Below, piece by piece: positions 43,394-51,944 of a stretch of 64,000 nt of DNA. The stretch covers positions 248,001-312,000 of the forward strand of contig CANLXA010000003.1 in the NCBI GenBank assembly GCA_947494975.1, written 5' to 3'. The stretch comes from an uncultured Roseicyclus sp. (GTDB lineage: Bacteria; Pseudomonadota; Alphaproteobacteria; Rhodobacterales; Rhodobacteraceae). The notes beneath the pieces were generated by a model that had not been told where the DNA came from, did not search any database, and saw nothing but the letters and a program-made list of their open reading frames with translations. Both the position numbers and the translations under genes were made by a program. Position 1 is the first letter of the stretch, and every line of letters starts with the position of its first letter.

Positions 43394-44431
43394 TCAGAAC
43401 CCGGCCTTGATCCGCTCGAAGGCCTCCGCCTGGCGTTCGCGCTGCTCGTTGGAAATCGGCAGCTGCGCCAGAACCGGAACCGTGACTTCGCCCAAGCCCG
43501 CGGCCTCCATCGCCTCGGCCCCGAGGGCCTGAAGCGCGGCGTCATTGGCGGAGCCGAACCCGTTGCCCAGAAGCGGGCCGGCGGAGACGTCGGACAGGAT
43601 CGCGTTCACGTAATCATAGGCCAGCGATTCCTCCGACGGGGCCTCGACCATGTTCACATAGCCGCAGAGCCACACGGATGTGCCCTCGGCGGTGTTCCGG
43701 GCATAGCCGACGGGGAAGCCTTCTTCGGCCAGAGCCACGGGCACTTCATTCCAGACCCAGGCGGCCAGAACCTCGCCCGAGCCCATCAGCTGGCTGATCT
43801 CGGCGGGGTCGGTCCAGTAGGTGCGCAGGTTCTGGTGGATGCCGCGCAGCCAATCGGTGGCGGCGTCGAACTCCGCGTCGCTCACATCCGCCCAATCCGT
43901 GACGCCGGTGGCGAGATAGGCCAAGGCATAGGCGTCATCGACATTGTCGGGGATCGACAGGCGGCCCGCATAGGCCGGGTTGTTGAAGATCTCAAGGCTG
44001 GCGACATCCTCGGCGGTCAGCTCATCGGCATTGTACGCCACGGCGGTGGAGCCATAATCGGTGGGCAGGAAGAACAGCTCTTCGCTGCCCGCGAGCACGT
44101 CCTGGCCCACCAGATCGGCATTCAGCGTCTCGAAGGCGGCGATCTGGTCGCGATCCCAGGCCTCGATGATGCCCGATGCCTGCCAGCGTGGCACGGAGCC
44201 CGCGCAGATATGCGTCACATCCGATTGGAAGCCGGCCAGAAGCCGTTGAAACGCCTCGTCCTCATCGCCGAAAAACACGAAGTCCGGACCCGCTCCATGG
44301 GTGTCGATATAGGGCTGGTGGAAGGAGGGGTCTTCGAACCCGGAATAATCGAAGACGGTTAGCTGTTGCGCGGCGGCGGGGGCCACAAAGGCCAGTGCGG
44401 CGGCAGAGCTCAGAAGTGTGATTCTCGTCAT
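43394..44431 (-). CDS. Periplasmic substrate-binding protein, PotD (polyamine) type
   Basis: 345 residues. Signal peptide (T-R-I-T-L-L-S-S-A-A-A-L-A-F-V-A-P-A-A-A, cleavage near residue 21) then L-T-V-F-D-Y-S-G-F. The middle motifs L-P-T-D-Y-G-S-T-A-V-A-Y-N and S-I-P-D-N-V-D-D-A resemble spermidine/putrescine-binding proteins. No permease or ATPase is adjacent, whereas the PotBCA-type operon at 27.8-30.8 kb lacks a binding protein. A perfect terminator follows. Confidence 0.87.
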   Translation of the reverse strand: MTRITLLSSAAALAFVAPAAAQQLTVFDYSGFEDPSFHQPYIDTHGAGPDFVFFGDEDEAFQRLLAGFQSDVTHICAGSVPRWQASGIIEAWDRDQIAAFETLNADLVGQDVLAGSEELFFLPTDYGSTAVAYNADELTAEDVASLEIFNNPAYAGRLSIPDNVDDAYALAYLATGVTDWADVSDAEFDAATDWLRGIHQNLRTYWTDPAEISQLMGSGEVLAAWVWNEVPVALAEEGFPVGYARNTAEGTSVWLCGYVNMVEAPSEESLAYDYVNAILSDVSAGPLLGNGFGSANDAALQALGAEAMEAAGLGEVTVPVLAQLPISNEQRERQAEAFERIKAGF

Positions 44432-44570
44432 TTTGTCTTGTCCCTGTTGACGGTCTTTGAGTGTCAGACTGCCGGAGACAGTAGGGCGCGGCGCGGGGTG
44501 CGGCAAGGGGATTTGGGCCGCCACTGAATGCGCCTTGCAGCCCCGGGCCGGAATGCGCGAGGAATGGCCC

Positions 44571-45431
44571 ATGTCCGCGCCCGTCACCTCCCGCAGCCTG
44601 TTCTTCGGCGCCATTGCCGACCTGATCCGCGCACCCGGCGCGGTCCTGCGGATCGCCGCGCTGCCGCTTCTGGCCTATCTGCTGATCGAAGTGCCGCTCA
44701 GCCGGGCCTACGTGCAATGGTTCAACGATACGACGCTGATCACCGGCCCGCCGGGGGAAGTGATCGGGACGCTTGCCTTCGTCGTGCTGCTCGCGGTGCT
44801 TGCCGTCTCGTGGCATCGGCACATGCTGGTGGCGGAGGCTCCGAACACGTTTTTGCCGAAGATGAGATGGCAGAACTGGGGGCGGTATCTCGTCGCCTGG
44901 GTCATCATTGGCGTGATTGCGGGGCTGGCGGTGTTTCTGTGCGTCCTGCTTCCGCCGTTCGTGCTGGGATCTGTGCTGGATCCGCTTCTGGGGCAGATGC
45001 TCCTGAACCTGCTGTCCTATGATGTCTATCTTGATCCCCCACCCACGCCCGCCTTCTACGTGGCTGGCATTGCGGTCGGCGCCGTTGCGTTGTTCGCCTA
45101 TCTCACCCTGGTGTTCCGGATCAGCATGGGCCTGCCCGCCGTGGCCATCGATGCGGCGACCGCGCCGGGGCTGCGGGCGTCGTGGCGGCGGACCCGGGCG
45201 CTTGCACGGCCGATCCTGGGGCTTGCAGCCTTCGCCCTGGTGGGGCAGGCGCTACTCACCGCCGCGAGTTATCTGGTGCTGTTTTCGGGTGGCTTCTCCG
45301 AGACGATCACGTTCGCCGGGGAATACAGGATCCGCGCGATGCTGGCCGTGATCGACACGGTCAACACGTTGGCCGGTGCGGCGATCCTGACGCGGATCTA
45401 CCGCGCGGTGGAGTCGGTGCCCGAGGCCTGA
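44571..45431 (+). CDS. Uncharacterised multi-pass membrane protein
   Basis: 286 residues with about six hydrophobic segments (around 25-40, 60-78, 100-125, 155-175, 205-230, 250-275). No motif that I recognise; the overall look is of a large group of alphaproteobacterial YIP1/DUF-type membrane proteins. GAGGA lies about 7 nt before the ATG. Its last 34 nt overlap the convergent FadR-type regulator gene. Confidence 0.7.
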   Translation: MSAPVTSRSLFFGAIADLIRAPGAVLRIAALPLLAYLLIEVPLSRAYVQWFNDTTLITGPPGEVIGTLAFVVLLAVLAVSWHRHMLVAEAPNTFLPKMRWQNWGRYLVAWVIIGVIAGLAVFLCVLLPPFVLGSVLDPLLGQMLLNLLSYDVYLDPPPTPAFYVAGIAVGAVALFAYLTLVFRISMGLPAVAIDAATAPGLRASWRRTRALARPILGLAAFALVGQALLTAASYLVLFSGGFSETITFAGEYRIRAMLAVIDTVNTLAGAAILTRIYRAVESVPEA

Positions 45432-46150
45432 GCGCGCGCCGCAAACACCGACTGCGCCAGTGTTTTCGTATAGGCCTCCAACTCCGTCAGGATGTGCGCG
45501 ACCGCGTCGCCATCCCGCGCCTCGGCCGCATCGGCAATGCCGGAATGCAGGCGCACGATCTCCGCGCGGTCCCGCGCGGTGAAGGTGATCATGTTCATCA
45601 GCGGCTGCATCGCCTCCACGGCGCCGGCCAGTTGATAGGACATCACCGGATTGCCCGCGCCATCGACAAGCGCGCGGTGAAAGGCGACGTCCGAGGCGCA
45701 AAATGCCTCGTCGCTCAGGCCGGGCTGTGCCTGCCGCAGGGCCTCGGCGCGCATCGTGGCCAGATGATCGGCGCTGCGCCGCTCCGCCGAGAGCGCCGCG
45801 CAGGCGCGTTCCAGAGCAAACCGCGCCTCGCAAGCGGTGTCGAAGCTGACGCCGTTCATCCCCAGCAGCAGGGTCGAGGTTGTGATATGCTGGTTATAGG
45901 CATCCTCGAAGCTCAGCCGGTTCACGAAGGCCCCGCCAAAGGCGCCGCGTTGGGTGCGGATCAGGCTCTGAGCAGCCAGCCGCTTCAGCGCTTCGCGCAC
46001 CGTCGGGCGGGAGACCTCGAAATTTTCGGCCAGTTCCGCCTCGGACGGCAGACGTTCATCCACGATCAGGCGGCCCGCAATGATCGCATCGCGGATGGCG
46101 GCGGCAATCTGCGCAGAGAGGTCGGCGGGGTTGTTCGGGTCGATTTTCAT
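45398..46150 (-). CDS. FadR-subfamily GntR transcriptional regulator (FCD domain)
   Basis: 250 residues. N-terminal winged helix (R-L-P-S-E-A-E-L-A-E-N-F-E-V-S-R-P-T-V-R-E-A-L) and an FCD effector domain with its metal-binding helices (F-H-R-A-L-V-D-G-A-G-N, and H-S-G-I-A-D-A). Ligands in this group are usually carboxylates such as lactate, pyruvate or sugar acids. A perfect TGTCAGACA dyad directly abuts its start, so it very probably represses itself. The 3' end overlaps the convergent membrane protein gene. Confidence 0.9.
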   Translation of the reverse strand: MKIDPNNPADLSAQIAAAIRDAIIAGRLIVDERLPSEAELAENFEVSRPTVREALKRLAAQSLIRTQRGAFGGAFVNRLSFEDAYNQHITTSTLLLGMNGVSFDTACEARFALERACAALSAERRSADHLATMRAEALRQAQPGLSDEAFCASDVAFHRALVDGAGNPVMSYQLAGAVEAMQPLMNMITFTARDRAEIVRLHSGIADAAEARDGDAVAHILTELEAYTKTLAQSVFAARAQASGTDSTAR

Positions 46151-46151
46151 T

Positions 46152-46175
46152 TGTCAGACATTTAATTGTCTGACA
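46152..46175. promoter_or_regulatory. Perfect dyad operator at FadR-type regulator start
   Basis: TGTCAGACA, 6 nt (TTTAAT), TGTCTGACA: an exact 9-bp inverted repeat two nt upstream of the regulator ATG and 73 nt before the divergent DUF2182 gene. Typical of GntR self-regulation. Confidence 0.7.
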
Positions 46176-46248
46176 TCACTTTGGGCAAGAGGAATCGCGC
46201 CGGTCTCGTGTGGTCTGCGGCGATGGTCAAGGGAGTTGAGGGGCGGGG

Positions 46249-47190
46249 ATGACCCACACGATCCGATCTGTGCTGTGGCTTACGTTTTTCGGGGGGATCC
46301 TGATGTCGTGGGTCGTACTCTATCAGATGAGCGCCGGAATGGGCCTTGATCTGTTGGGGCGGCCCGCGATGGATATGTCCGCGATGCCCATGGAAATGGA
46401 CATGGAGATGGGCGGCGACGCGGCGTTGCCGATGGGCGATGCGATGCCTGCGGACGGCGCGATGCCGATGGGCGATGCGATGCCTGCGGACGATGCGCTG
46501 CCTGCGGACGGCGCGGTGCCCGCTGACGGCGCGGTGCCGATGGCCATGGGCGATATGGGCGCCATGGACATGTCCGCCATGACGCGGTTCGGCCCGCTCT
46601 GGGCCATGTGGTCGCTCATGATGGCCGCGATGATGCTGCCGACGCTGGTGCCCACGCTCACCACCTATGATCGGCTGATCGTGTCGGCCAATGGCACGCG
46701 GGCGGGCTGGCTCGGGGTGCTGGCGGGCTATTCGATGGTCTGGATCGGCATGGCCGCGCTTTTTGCCGTGGCGCAACTGGGCCTTTTGCGCGTGGGCATT
46801 ATCGACAGGATGGGCATGGCCCAATCCGTATGGATCGCGGGCGGCCTTCTGATCGCGGTGGGGGCGTTCCAGTTCACCCGCGCCAAGGAGGTCTGCCACG
46901 GCGTCTGCCACGCGCCGATGAATTACTTCCTGGGCTATTGGCGCACCGGATTTCAGGGCGGCGCACGCATGGGGGCGGGCCTTGGCTTCTATTGCGCGGC
47001 CTGTTGCTGGGGCTTCATGGCGCTTGGCTTCGTGGGCGGCATGATGAGCCTTCTGTGGATGGGCCTCGCCACGCTCTTCATGGTTATCGAGAAACTGCCC
47101 GAGGTGGGCCACTACGTTACGCGGCCCCTGGGGGCGGCATTGATTGCAGGCGGATTAGGCGTGCTCGCCTGGCCGCTCATCGCCACATAG
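46249..47190 (+). CDS. DUF2182 membrane protein with Met-rich repeat loop
   Basis: 313 residues, about seven membrane segments. DUF2182 proteins are thought to bind metal; conserved W-x-x-M-x-x-A-M-M-x-P and the Cys-containing E-V-C-H-G-V-C-H and C-A-A-C-C-W motifs are present. Between helices 1 and 2 lies a Met/Asp/Ala/Pro-rich loop of about 70 residues with M-G-D-A-M-P-A-D-G-A repeats, which suggests soft-metal (copper or silver) binding outside the membrane. It is followed by DUF1326 and DinB genes, a frequent pairing. Confidence 0.82.
   Translation: MTHTIRSVLWLTFFGGILMSWVVLYQMSAGMGLDLLGRPAMDMSAMPMEMDMEMGGDAALPMGDAMPADGAMPMGDAMPADDALPADGAVPADGAVPMAMGDMGAMDMSAMTRFGPLWAMWSLMMAAMMLPTLVPTLTTYDRLIVSANGTRAGWLGVLAGYSMVWIGMAALFAVAQLGLLRVGIIDRMGMAQSVWIAGGLLIAVGAFQFTRAKEVCHGVCHAPMNYFLGYWRTGFQGGARMGAGLGFYCAACCWGFMALGFVGGMMSLLWMGLATLFMVIEKLPEVGHYVTRPLGAALIAGGLGVLAWPLIAT
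46431..46540 (+). repeat. Tandem DNA repeat inside the DUF2182 gene, 36-nt period
   Basis: A 26-nt identical segment beginning GATGGGCGATGCGATGCC starts at 46431 and 46467; partly diverged copies continue to about 46540. The unit is in frame (12 codons) and encodes the M-G-D-A-M-P-A-D loop, so the copy number could vary by slippage without breaking the frame. Confidence 0.8.
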
Positions 47191-47201
47191 GAGGGTCATT
47201 C

Positions 47202-47915
47202 ATGGCCGTGAAAAAACGCCCCGACGCCGACCGCCTGCCGGTCAGCCAGCGCATCGATCAGCGGATGGACAACCCCAAACGCCGCCAGATGAAGCCCCGC
47301 GACTGGGCGATCAAGGGGGAGCTGTTCCTGAACTGCTCATGCACCGTGTTCTGCCCCTGCGTGGTGTCGCTTGGCAAGCACGACCCGACCGAGGGTGATT
47401 GCAAGGCGTGGATGGCGATTGCCATCGACGAGGGGCATTTCGAAGGCGAGGATCTGAGCGGCCTGAATGTGGGCCTGATGGTCTATATCCCGGGCAAGAT
47501 GGCCGAAGGCGGCTGGCAGGTGGCGGCCTATGTCGATGATCGCGCGTCGGGCAAGGCGTATCAGGGCATCCTCGAGATCTTTTCCGGATCCGCGGGCGGC
47601 ACCACGGGCCTGTTCACGTTGCTCGTTTCCGACATCGTCAGCGCCGAGCGCGAGAAAGTCGAGATCGTGCGCGACGGCAAGAAGCGCGGCCTCTATGTCG
47701 GGCGCAAGATCCAGGGCGAGATCGAGATGATCACCGGCGCGTCGGAGGATCACCCGGTGATGATCACCAATTCCAAATACTGGATGGGGCCCGATATCAT
47801 CGCCGCCAAGGGCCTGAAATCCAAGGTGCGGGACTTCGGCAAGATGTGGGATTTCGGCGGAAAATCGGCTGAGATCTGCCCGATCGACTGGTCCGGCAGC
47901 GCGGGGGGCAAGTAG
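47202..47915 (+). CDS. DUF1326 domain protein
   Basis: 237 residues, soluble. The family motif N-C-S-C-x-x-F-C-P-C (Cys45, 47, 51, 53) looks like a metal or redox site; the rest is a mixed alpha/beta domain with G-L-N-V-G-L-M-V and F-S-G-S-A-G-G. GGAGG precedes the ATG by 7 nt. DUF1326 and DUF2182 genes recur as neighbours in roseobacters, suggesting one metal-related system. Function unproven. Confidence 0.82.
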   Translation: MAVKKRPDADRLPVSQRIDQRMDNPKRRQMKPRDWAIKGELFLNCSCTVFCPCVVSLGKHDPTEGDCKAWMAIAIDEGHFEGEDLSGLNVGLMVYIPGKMAEGGWQVAAYVDDRASGKAYQGILEIFSGSAGGTTGLFTLLVSDIVSAEREKVEIVRDGKKRGLYVGRKIQGEIEMITGASEDHPVMITNSKYWMGPDIIAAKGLKSKVRDFGKMWDFGGKSAEICPIDWSGSAGGK

Positions 47916-48431
47916 ATGATCGGCCCCGATTATGCCCGCACCATGGCGCGTTACAATGCGTGGCAGAACCAGTGGATGTACCAGGCCTGCGACGGGCTGA
48001 CCGACGCGCAGCGCGAGGAGGATCGCGGGCTGTTCTGGGGGTCTATCCAGGGCACGCTCAGCCACCTGATGTGGGGTGATCTGGTCTGGATTGCGCGGTT
48101 CGATGGCGGGACGGGCCCCGATGCGGACCTCAAGGGCTCCATGTCACGCTATGATTGGGCGGCGCTGATGGAGGCCCGCCCGGCGCTCGATGCCCGCATC
48201 GCGGCCTGGGCCTGGTCTACCGATGACAGCGATTTCGAGGGCGAGGTCACGTGGTACTCGATGGCCGTCGAGCGGCAGATGGCGATGCCCAAGGCCCTGT
48301 GCATCGTCCAGCTGTTCAACCACCAGACGCATCATCGCGGGCAGGTTCACGCCGCGCTGACAGGCCTTGGCCTCAAGACCCACGATACCGATCTGCCCTT
48401 CATGCCCGACGAGGTGCCGGAATGGCGTTAG
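47916..48431 (+). CDS. DinB-family metal-dependent protein
   Basis: 171 residues, four-helix bundle. The three family histidines are at His50 (T-L-S-H-L-M-W), His136 and His140 (F-N-H-Q-T-H-H-R-G-Q). DinB/YfiT-like proteins include thiol-dependent transferases; the substrate is unknown here. The ATG follows the DUF1326 stop without a gap (TAG-ATG), so it is translated from the same message. The stop overlaps the convergent secreted-protein gene by 4 nt. Confidence 0.87.
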   Translation: MIGPDYARTMARYNAWQNQWMYQACDGLTDAQREEDRGLFWGSIQGTLSHLMWGDLVWIARFDGGTGPDADLKGSMSRYDWAALMEARPALDARIAAWAWSTDDSDFEGEVTWYSMAVERQMAMPKALCIVQLFNHQTHHRGQVHAALTGLGLKTHDTDLPFMPDEVPEWR

Positions 48432-48892
48432 GGGCGGGTCTCGGAGAAGGCCATGTAGGCCTCGGGCTGGACGACATCGAGGTCGTCGATGCCCCAGGTC
48501 CGATCATCGGGGCCGTCGAGCGTGAGGATGATCGCGATCAGGCGTCCCTGGGATTGCGTCGAGAGCGAGTGCGCGTCATCTCCAACCTCGATTGCAAAGG
48601 GCACGATGGCGTAGCCGTCGTCATATCGCGCGGGCAGGATCAGACCGTCCCACTGCGTCGCCGCGCGGCCTTCAAGCCCGTTGAACACCGACGACCCGTC
48701 GACCTCTCCGGCCTGAACCCGGGCAAAGAACCCTTCATTGAACGCACTGGAATGGGCGCCGATGGTGGCGACATCACGTGCCACGAATGCGTTCAGGATC
48801 GTACTGGCAACCGCCTCCGGGCCATGGTCCTGCGCATGTGCCAGGGACGATGTCGCCATAAGGGCCAAGGTGGCCAGAATTATCCGGTTCAT
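48428..48892 (-). CDS. Secreted hypothetical protein
   Basis: 154 residues. A signal peptide (I-I-L-A-T-L-A-L-M-A-T-S-S-L-A-H-A, cleavage near A19) is followed by a compact alpha+beta domain reminiscent of periplasmic SnoaL/NTF2-like proteins (A-S-T-I-L-N-A-F-V-A-R-D at the start). GGAGGG supports this ATG. The 74-nt gap to the divergent dmdA would have to hold promoters for both. Function not recognised. Confidence 0.65.
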   Translation of the reverse strand: MNRIILATLALMATSSLAHAQDHGPEAVASTILNAFVARDVATIGAHSSAFNEGFFARVQAGEVDGSSVFNGLEGRAATQWDGLILPARYDDGYAIVPFAIEVGDDAHSLSTQSQGRLIAIILTLDGPDDRTWGIDDLDVVQPEAYMAFSETRP

Positions 48893-48966
48893 ATCGCCCT
48901 CCATCATTACGGGTTGGGACAGCCTAGCCCGGTCGTCTTGCCGTCTCCAAGGTAAGGAGTTCCGCC

Positions 48967-50070
48967 ATGGCCCTCATCTCCCAATCCCGCCGCCTGCGCC
49001 GCACGCCGTTTTCCGACGGTGTCGAAGCCGCGGGCGTCAAGGCCTTCACGGTCTATAATCGCATGTTGCTGCCGACGATGTTCCGATCGCCCGAGGAAGA
49101 TTACCGCCACCTGAAGGAGGCGGTGCAGATCTGGGATGTCTCGGTGGAGCGGCAGGTCGAGGTGCGCGGGCCCGATGCGGGCAAGCTGGTGCAGATGCTC
49201 ACGCCGCGCGATCTGCGCGGGATGCTGCCGGGGCAGTGTTATTACATGCCCGTTGTCGATGAGACCGGCGGGATGCTGAACGATCCTGTTGTGCTGAAAC
49301 TGGCCGAGGATCGGTGGTGGATCTCCATCGCCGACAGCGATTTGTTGTTGTGGGTCAAGGGCGTGGCGCAGGGCTACCGGCTGGACGTGCTGGTCGATGA
49401 GCCCGATATCTCGCCGCTTGCCGTGCAGGGGCCGAAAGCCGATGATCTGATGGCCGAGGTCTTCGGCGACAATATCCGCGACGTACGCTTTTTCCGCTTC
49501 GGCTGGTTCACGTTCCAGGGCCGGGACCTCGCCATTGCGCGGTCGGGCTATTCCAAACAGGGCGGGTTCGAGATCTACGTGGACGGTGCGGATATCGGGA
49601 TGCCGCTGTGGAATGCGCTGATGGAGGCGGGTAAGCCGCTGGATGTGCGGGCCGGGTGCCCGAACAATATCGAGCGGATCGAGGGCGGCTTGTTGAGCTA
49701 TGGCAACGACATGACCGACGACAACACGCCCCATGAATGCGGGCTTGGTCGGTTTTGCAATACCGCCACGGCCATCGGGTGCATCGGACGCGACGCGCTG
49801 CTGCGGGTAGCCAAGGAAGGCCCGGTGCAACAGGTGCGCCCGATTGCCATCGATGCCAAGACCCTGCCGGGAAGTGACAGGGCGTGGCCGCTGATGGCCG
49901 GTGGCAAGCGGGTGGGGCAGGTGACCTCGGCCGCGATCAGCCCCGATTTCGGGGGCGGGGTTGCCATCGGCATGGTCCGCATGACCCATTGGGATGCGGG
50001 CACGGAGCTGAGCGTGCAATCGCCCGACGGTGAATATGCCGCCGTTGTGAAAGATAAATTCTGGAACTGA
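48967..50070 (+). CDS. dmdA: Dimethylsulfoniopropionate demethylase DmdA
   Basis: 367 residues, GcvT fold. Transfers a methyl group from DMSP to tetrahydrofolate, giving methylmercaptopropionate. The S-R-R-L-R-R-T-P-F start, V-Y-N-R-M-L-L-P-T, C-Y-Y-M-P-V-V-D, S-K-Q-G-G-F-E-I-Y-V and G-C-P-N-N-I-E-R-I-E-G-G-L-L-S-Y-G-N-D-M-T match roseobacter DmdA as I remember it. The acuI homologue follows, as in Ruegeria pomeroyi. A glycine-cleavage-like paralogue is possible but less likely. AAGGAG precedes the ATG. Confidence 0.88.
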   Translation: MALISQSRRLRRTPFSDGVEAAGVKAFTVYNRMLLPTMFRSPEEDYRHLKEAVQIWDVSVERQVEVRGPDAGKLVQMLTPRDLRGMLPGQCYYMPVVDETGGMLNDPVVLKLAEDRWWISIADSDLLLWVKGVAQGYRLDVLVDEPDISPLAVQGPKADDLMAEVFGDNIRDVRFFRFGWFTFQGRDLAIARSGYSKQGGFEIYVDGADIGMPLWNALMEAGKPLDVRAGCPNNIERIEGGLLSYGNDMTDDNTPHECGLGRFCNTATAIGCIGRDALLRVAKEGPVQQVRPIAIDAKTLPGSDRAWPLMAGGKRVGQVTSAAISPDFGGGVAIGMVRMTHWDAGTELSVQSPDGEYAAVVKDKFWN

Positions 50071-50122
50071 TTCCCGCAGGTTAGGGGGCGTTCTTCATGT
50101 GATGTTCGAGGGAGATGATGCG

Positions 50123-51115
50123 ATGACATTCAATGCACTTGTGGTGGAAAAGGACGACGAGGGCAAAACCAGCGCCTCGGTTCAATCCCTCAGCGAAGAT
50201 CGTCTGCCTGAGGGCGATGTGACCGTCGCGGTCGAGTATTCCACCGTGAATTACAAGGATGGCCTGTGTGTCGGGCCCGGCGGCGGGTTGGTGCGCAATT
50301 ACCCCCATGTGCCGGGGATCGATTTTGCCGGGACCGTCGACGCGTCCGACGACGATCGGTATGCCCCCGGCGACAAGGTTGTGCTGACCGGCTGGCGCGT
50401 GGGTGAAGCCCATTGGGGCGGCTATTCCCAGAAGGCGCGGGTGAACGCCGATTGGCTTGTGCCGCTGCCCGATGGCCTGACGACACGGCAGGCAATGGCG
50501 GTGGGCACGGCGGGATTCACCGCGATGCTGGCGGTGATGGCGCTTGAAGATCACGGGCTAACGTCCGGAAATGGTGAGGTTCTGGTGACCGGTGCGGCCG
50601 GTGGCGTGGGGTCCGTTGCCACCGCCATCCTTGCCAATCTGGGCCATGAGGTGGCCGCCGTCACCGGGCGCCCGGAGCAGGCGGATTACCTGACATCGCT
50701 GGGGGCCAGCCGGATTGTTCCGCGCGAAGACCTCAATGAGACCACGAAGCGCCCGCTCGAGGCCGAGACATGGGCCGGCTGCGTCGATGCGGTGGGCGGT
50801 GACATGCTGGCCCGCGTGCTGGGGCAGATGAAATATGGGGCCTCCGTCGCGGCGGTCGGGCTGGCCGGTGGTGCGCAGCTTCCCGCGACGGTTATTCCGT
50901 TCCTGTTGCGGGGCGTGAACCTTCTGGGCATCGACTCGGTGATGCAGCCCTATGACAACCGTCTGCGGGCCTGGGGGCGGATCGCCGCAGATCTGCCGAT
51001 GGACAAGCTGGAGGCCATGGTACAGCCCGCGACGCTTGGCGACCTGCCGGATCTGGGGCGGTCGATCCTCAAAGGCGGTGTCCGCGGCCGCGTCGTCGTG
51101 GATGTGAATGCATAA
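50123..51115 (+). CDS. acuI: Acrylyl-CoA reductase AcuI
   Basis: 330 residues, zinc-free MDR (quinone oxidoreductase-like) family. Reduces acrylyl-CoA to propionyl-CoA with NADPH, removing a toxic product of DMSP breakdown. The Y-S-x-V-N-Y-K-D-G motif, H-V-P-G-I-D-F-A-G and the nucleotide-binding V-T-G-A-A-G-G-V-G-S-V-A are intact. It is 52 nt after dmdA, with GGGAG before this ATG; a few in-frame codons upstream give a longer but poorer start. Confidence 0.92.
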   Translation: MTFNALVVEKDDEGKTSASVQSLSEDRLPEGDVTVAVEYSTVNYKDGLCVGPGGGLVRNYPHVPGIDFAGTVDASDDDRYAPGDKVVLTGWRVGEAHWGGYSQKARVNADWLVPLPDGLTTRQAMAVGTAGFTAMLAVMALEDHGLTSGNGEVLVTGAAGGVGSVATAILANLGHEVAAVTGRPEQADYLTSLGASRIVPREDLNETTKRPLEAETWAGCVDAVGGDMLARVLGQMKYGASVAAVGLAGGAQLPATVIPFLLRGVNLLGIDSVMQPYDNRLRAWGRIAADLPMDKLEAMVQPATLGDLPDLGRSILKGGVRGRVVVDVNA

Positions 51116-51131
51116 GCAGAGCTAATACTCC

Positions 51132-51153
51132 AATCGCATCATGCGATTTTCTT
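51132..51153 (+). terminator. Probable terminator of dmdA-acuI
   Basis: AATCGCA-TCA-TGCGATT (perfect 7-bp stem) followed by TTCTT, 17 nt after the acuI stop. A moderate intrinsic terminator lying between acuI and the convergent Lrp gene. Confidence 0.55.
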
Positions 51154-51160
51154 ATGAAAG

Positions 51161-51619
51161 TCAGAGGGGCAGGGCCTGCCCCTCTTTCAACTCCTCCATC
51201 ACGAAACTGGCCGAGACGTCGCCCATCTCCACCCGGTCGATGAGGCGCTGGTAGAGGCGGTCGTAATCCGCCACATCGGCCACCCGCGCGCGGATCAGGT
51301 AATCCAGATCGCCGGTCATCCGGTAGACGCCCAGGATCTCGGGCATGGCGCGCACGGCGCGGCGGAACTGGTCGAGCCAGTCGGCGGAATGATGGGCGGC
51401 GCGAACCTGGATGAACACCATCAGGCCAAGCCCCACCGCGGCGGGATCCACCACCGCGACGCGGCCTGTCACGATGCCGCGCTCCTCCAGCGCCTTGATC
51501 CGGCGCCAGACGGCATTGCGGCTCAGCCCGATAAGGGTGCCCAATTCCTCCAGCGGTTCATCGCAGCGCTGCTGCAAACGGGCGAGGATTCTGCGGTCTG
51601 TTTCATCAAGTGTTGCCAT
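51161..51619 (-). CDS. Lrp/AsnC-family transcriptional regulator
   Basis: 152 residues. N-terminal helix-turn-helix (L-D-E-T-D-R-R-I-L-A-R-L-Q, then I-G-L-S-R-N-A-V-W-R-R-I-K) and C-terminal RAM ligand domain (G-V-Y-R-M-T-G-D-L-D-Y-L). The start is the ATG opening this canonical motif; longer readings add unrelated residues. Divergent from a DUF6356 gene and convergent with acuI, so regulation of either neighbour is conceivable but not shown. Confidence 0.9.
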   Translation of the reverse strand: MATLDETDRRILARLQQRCDEPLEELGTLIGLSRNAVWRRIKALEERGIVTGRVAVVDPAAVGLGLMVFIQVRAAHHSADWLDQFRRAVRAMPEILGVYRMTGDLDYLIRARVADVADYDRLYQRLIDRVEMGDVSASFVMEELKEGQALPL

Positions 51620-51737
51620 ATCTGAGACTATGGGTGGAAATTCTCCACATGTCACGCCCAGATAACGCAACATTTGGGATCGTTTCATCGGGCGTGCATG
51701 GCATCCTTTGCCGATATCAGCGAACAGGAGCAGCCCC

Positions 51738-51944
51738 ATGATCAACCGTGTCTTCCTCGACCATCCCCAGAGCGTCGACGAAAGCTATCTCGAACATGCC
51801 GCCTTTGCGGGCCGGTTTTCGGGCAAGCTGTTCCTCGCCTCCTGCGCGGCGGCGGTCCATGCATTGATCCCGTGCCTGTTTGAAAAGACGGCCAGCCGGA
51901 TGATCGCGGAGATGTATGCCAAGACCCACAACCGGGGCCAGTAG
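51738..51944 (+). CDS. DUF6356 family small protein
   Basis: 68 residues. The pattern F-L-D-H-P-x-S-V-D-E-S-Y-x-E-H and A-A-V-H-A-L-I-P-C-L-F-E-K-T-A-S matches DUF6356, a short alphaproteobacterial family with one hydrophobic helix and unknown role. AGGAG lies 7 nt before the ATG. The next gene starts on the base after its stop (TAG-ATG). Confidence 0.75.
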   Translation: MINRVFLDHPQSVDESYLEHAAFAGRFSGKLFLASCAAAVHALIPCLFEKTASRMIAEMYAKTHNRGQ

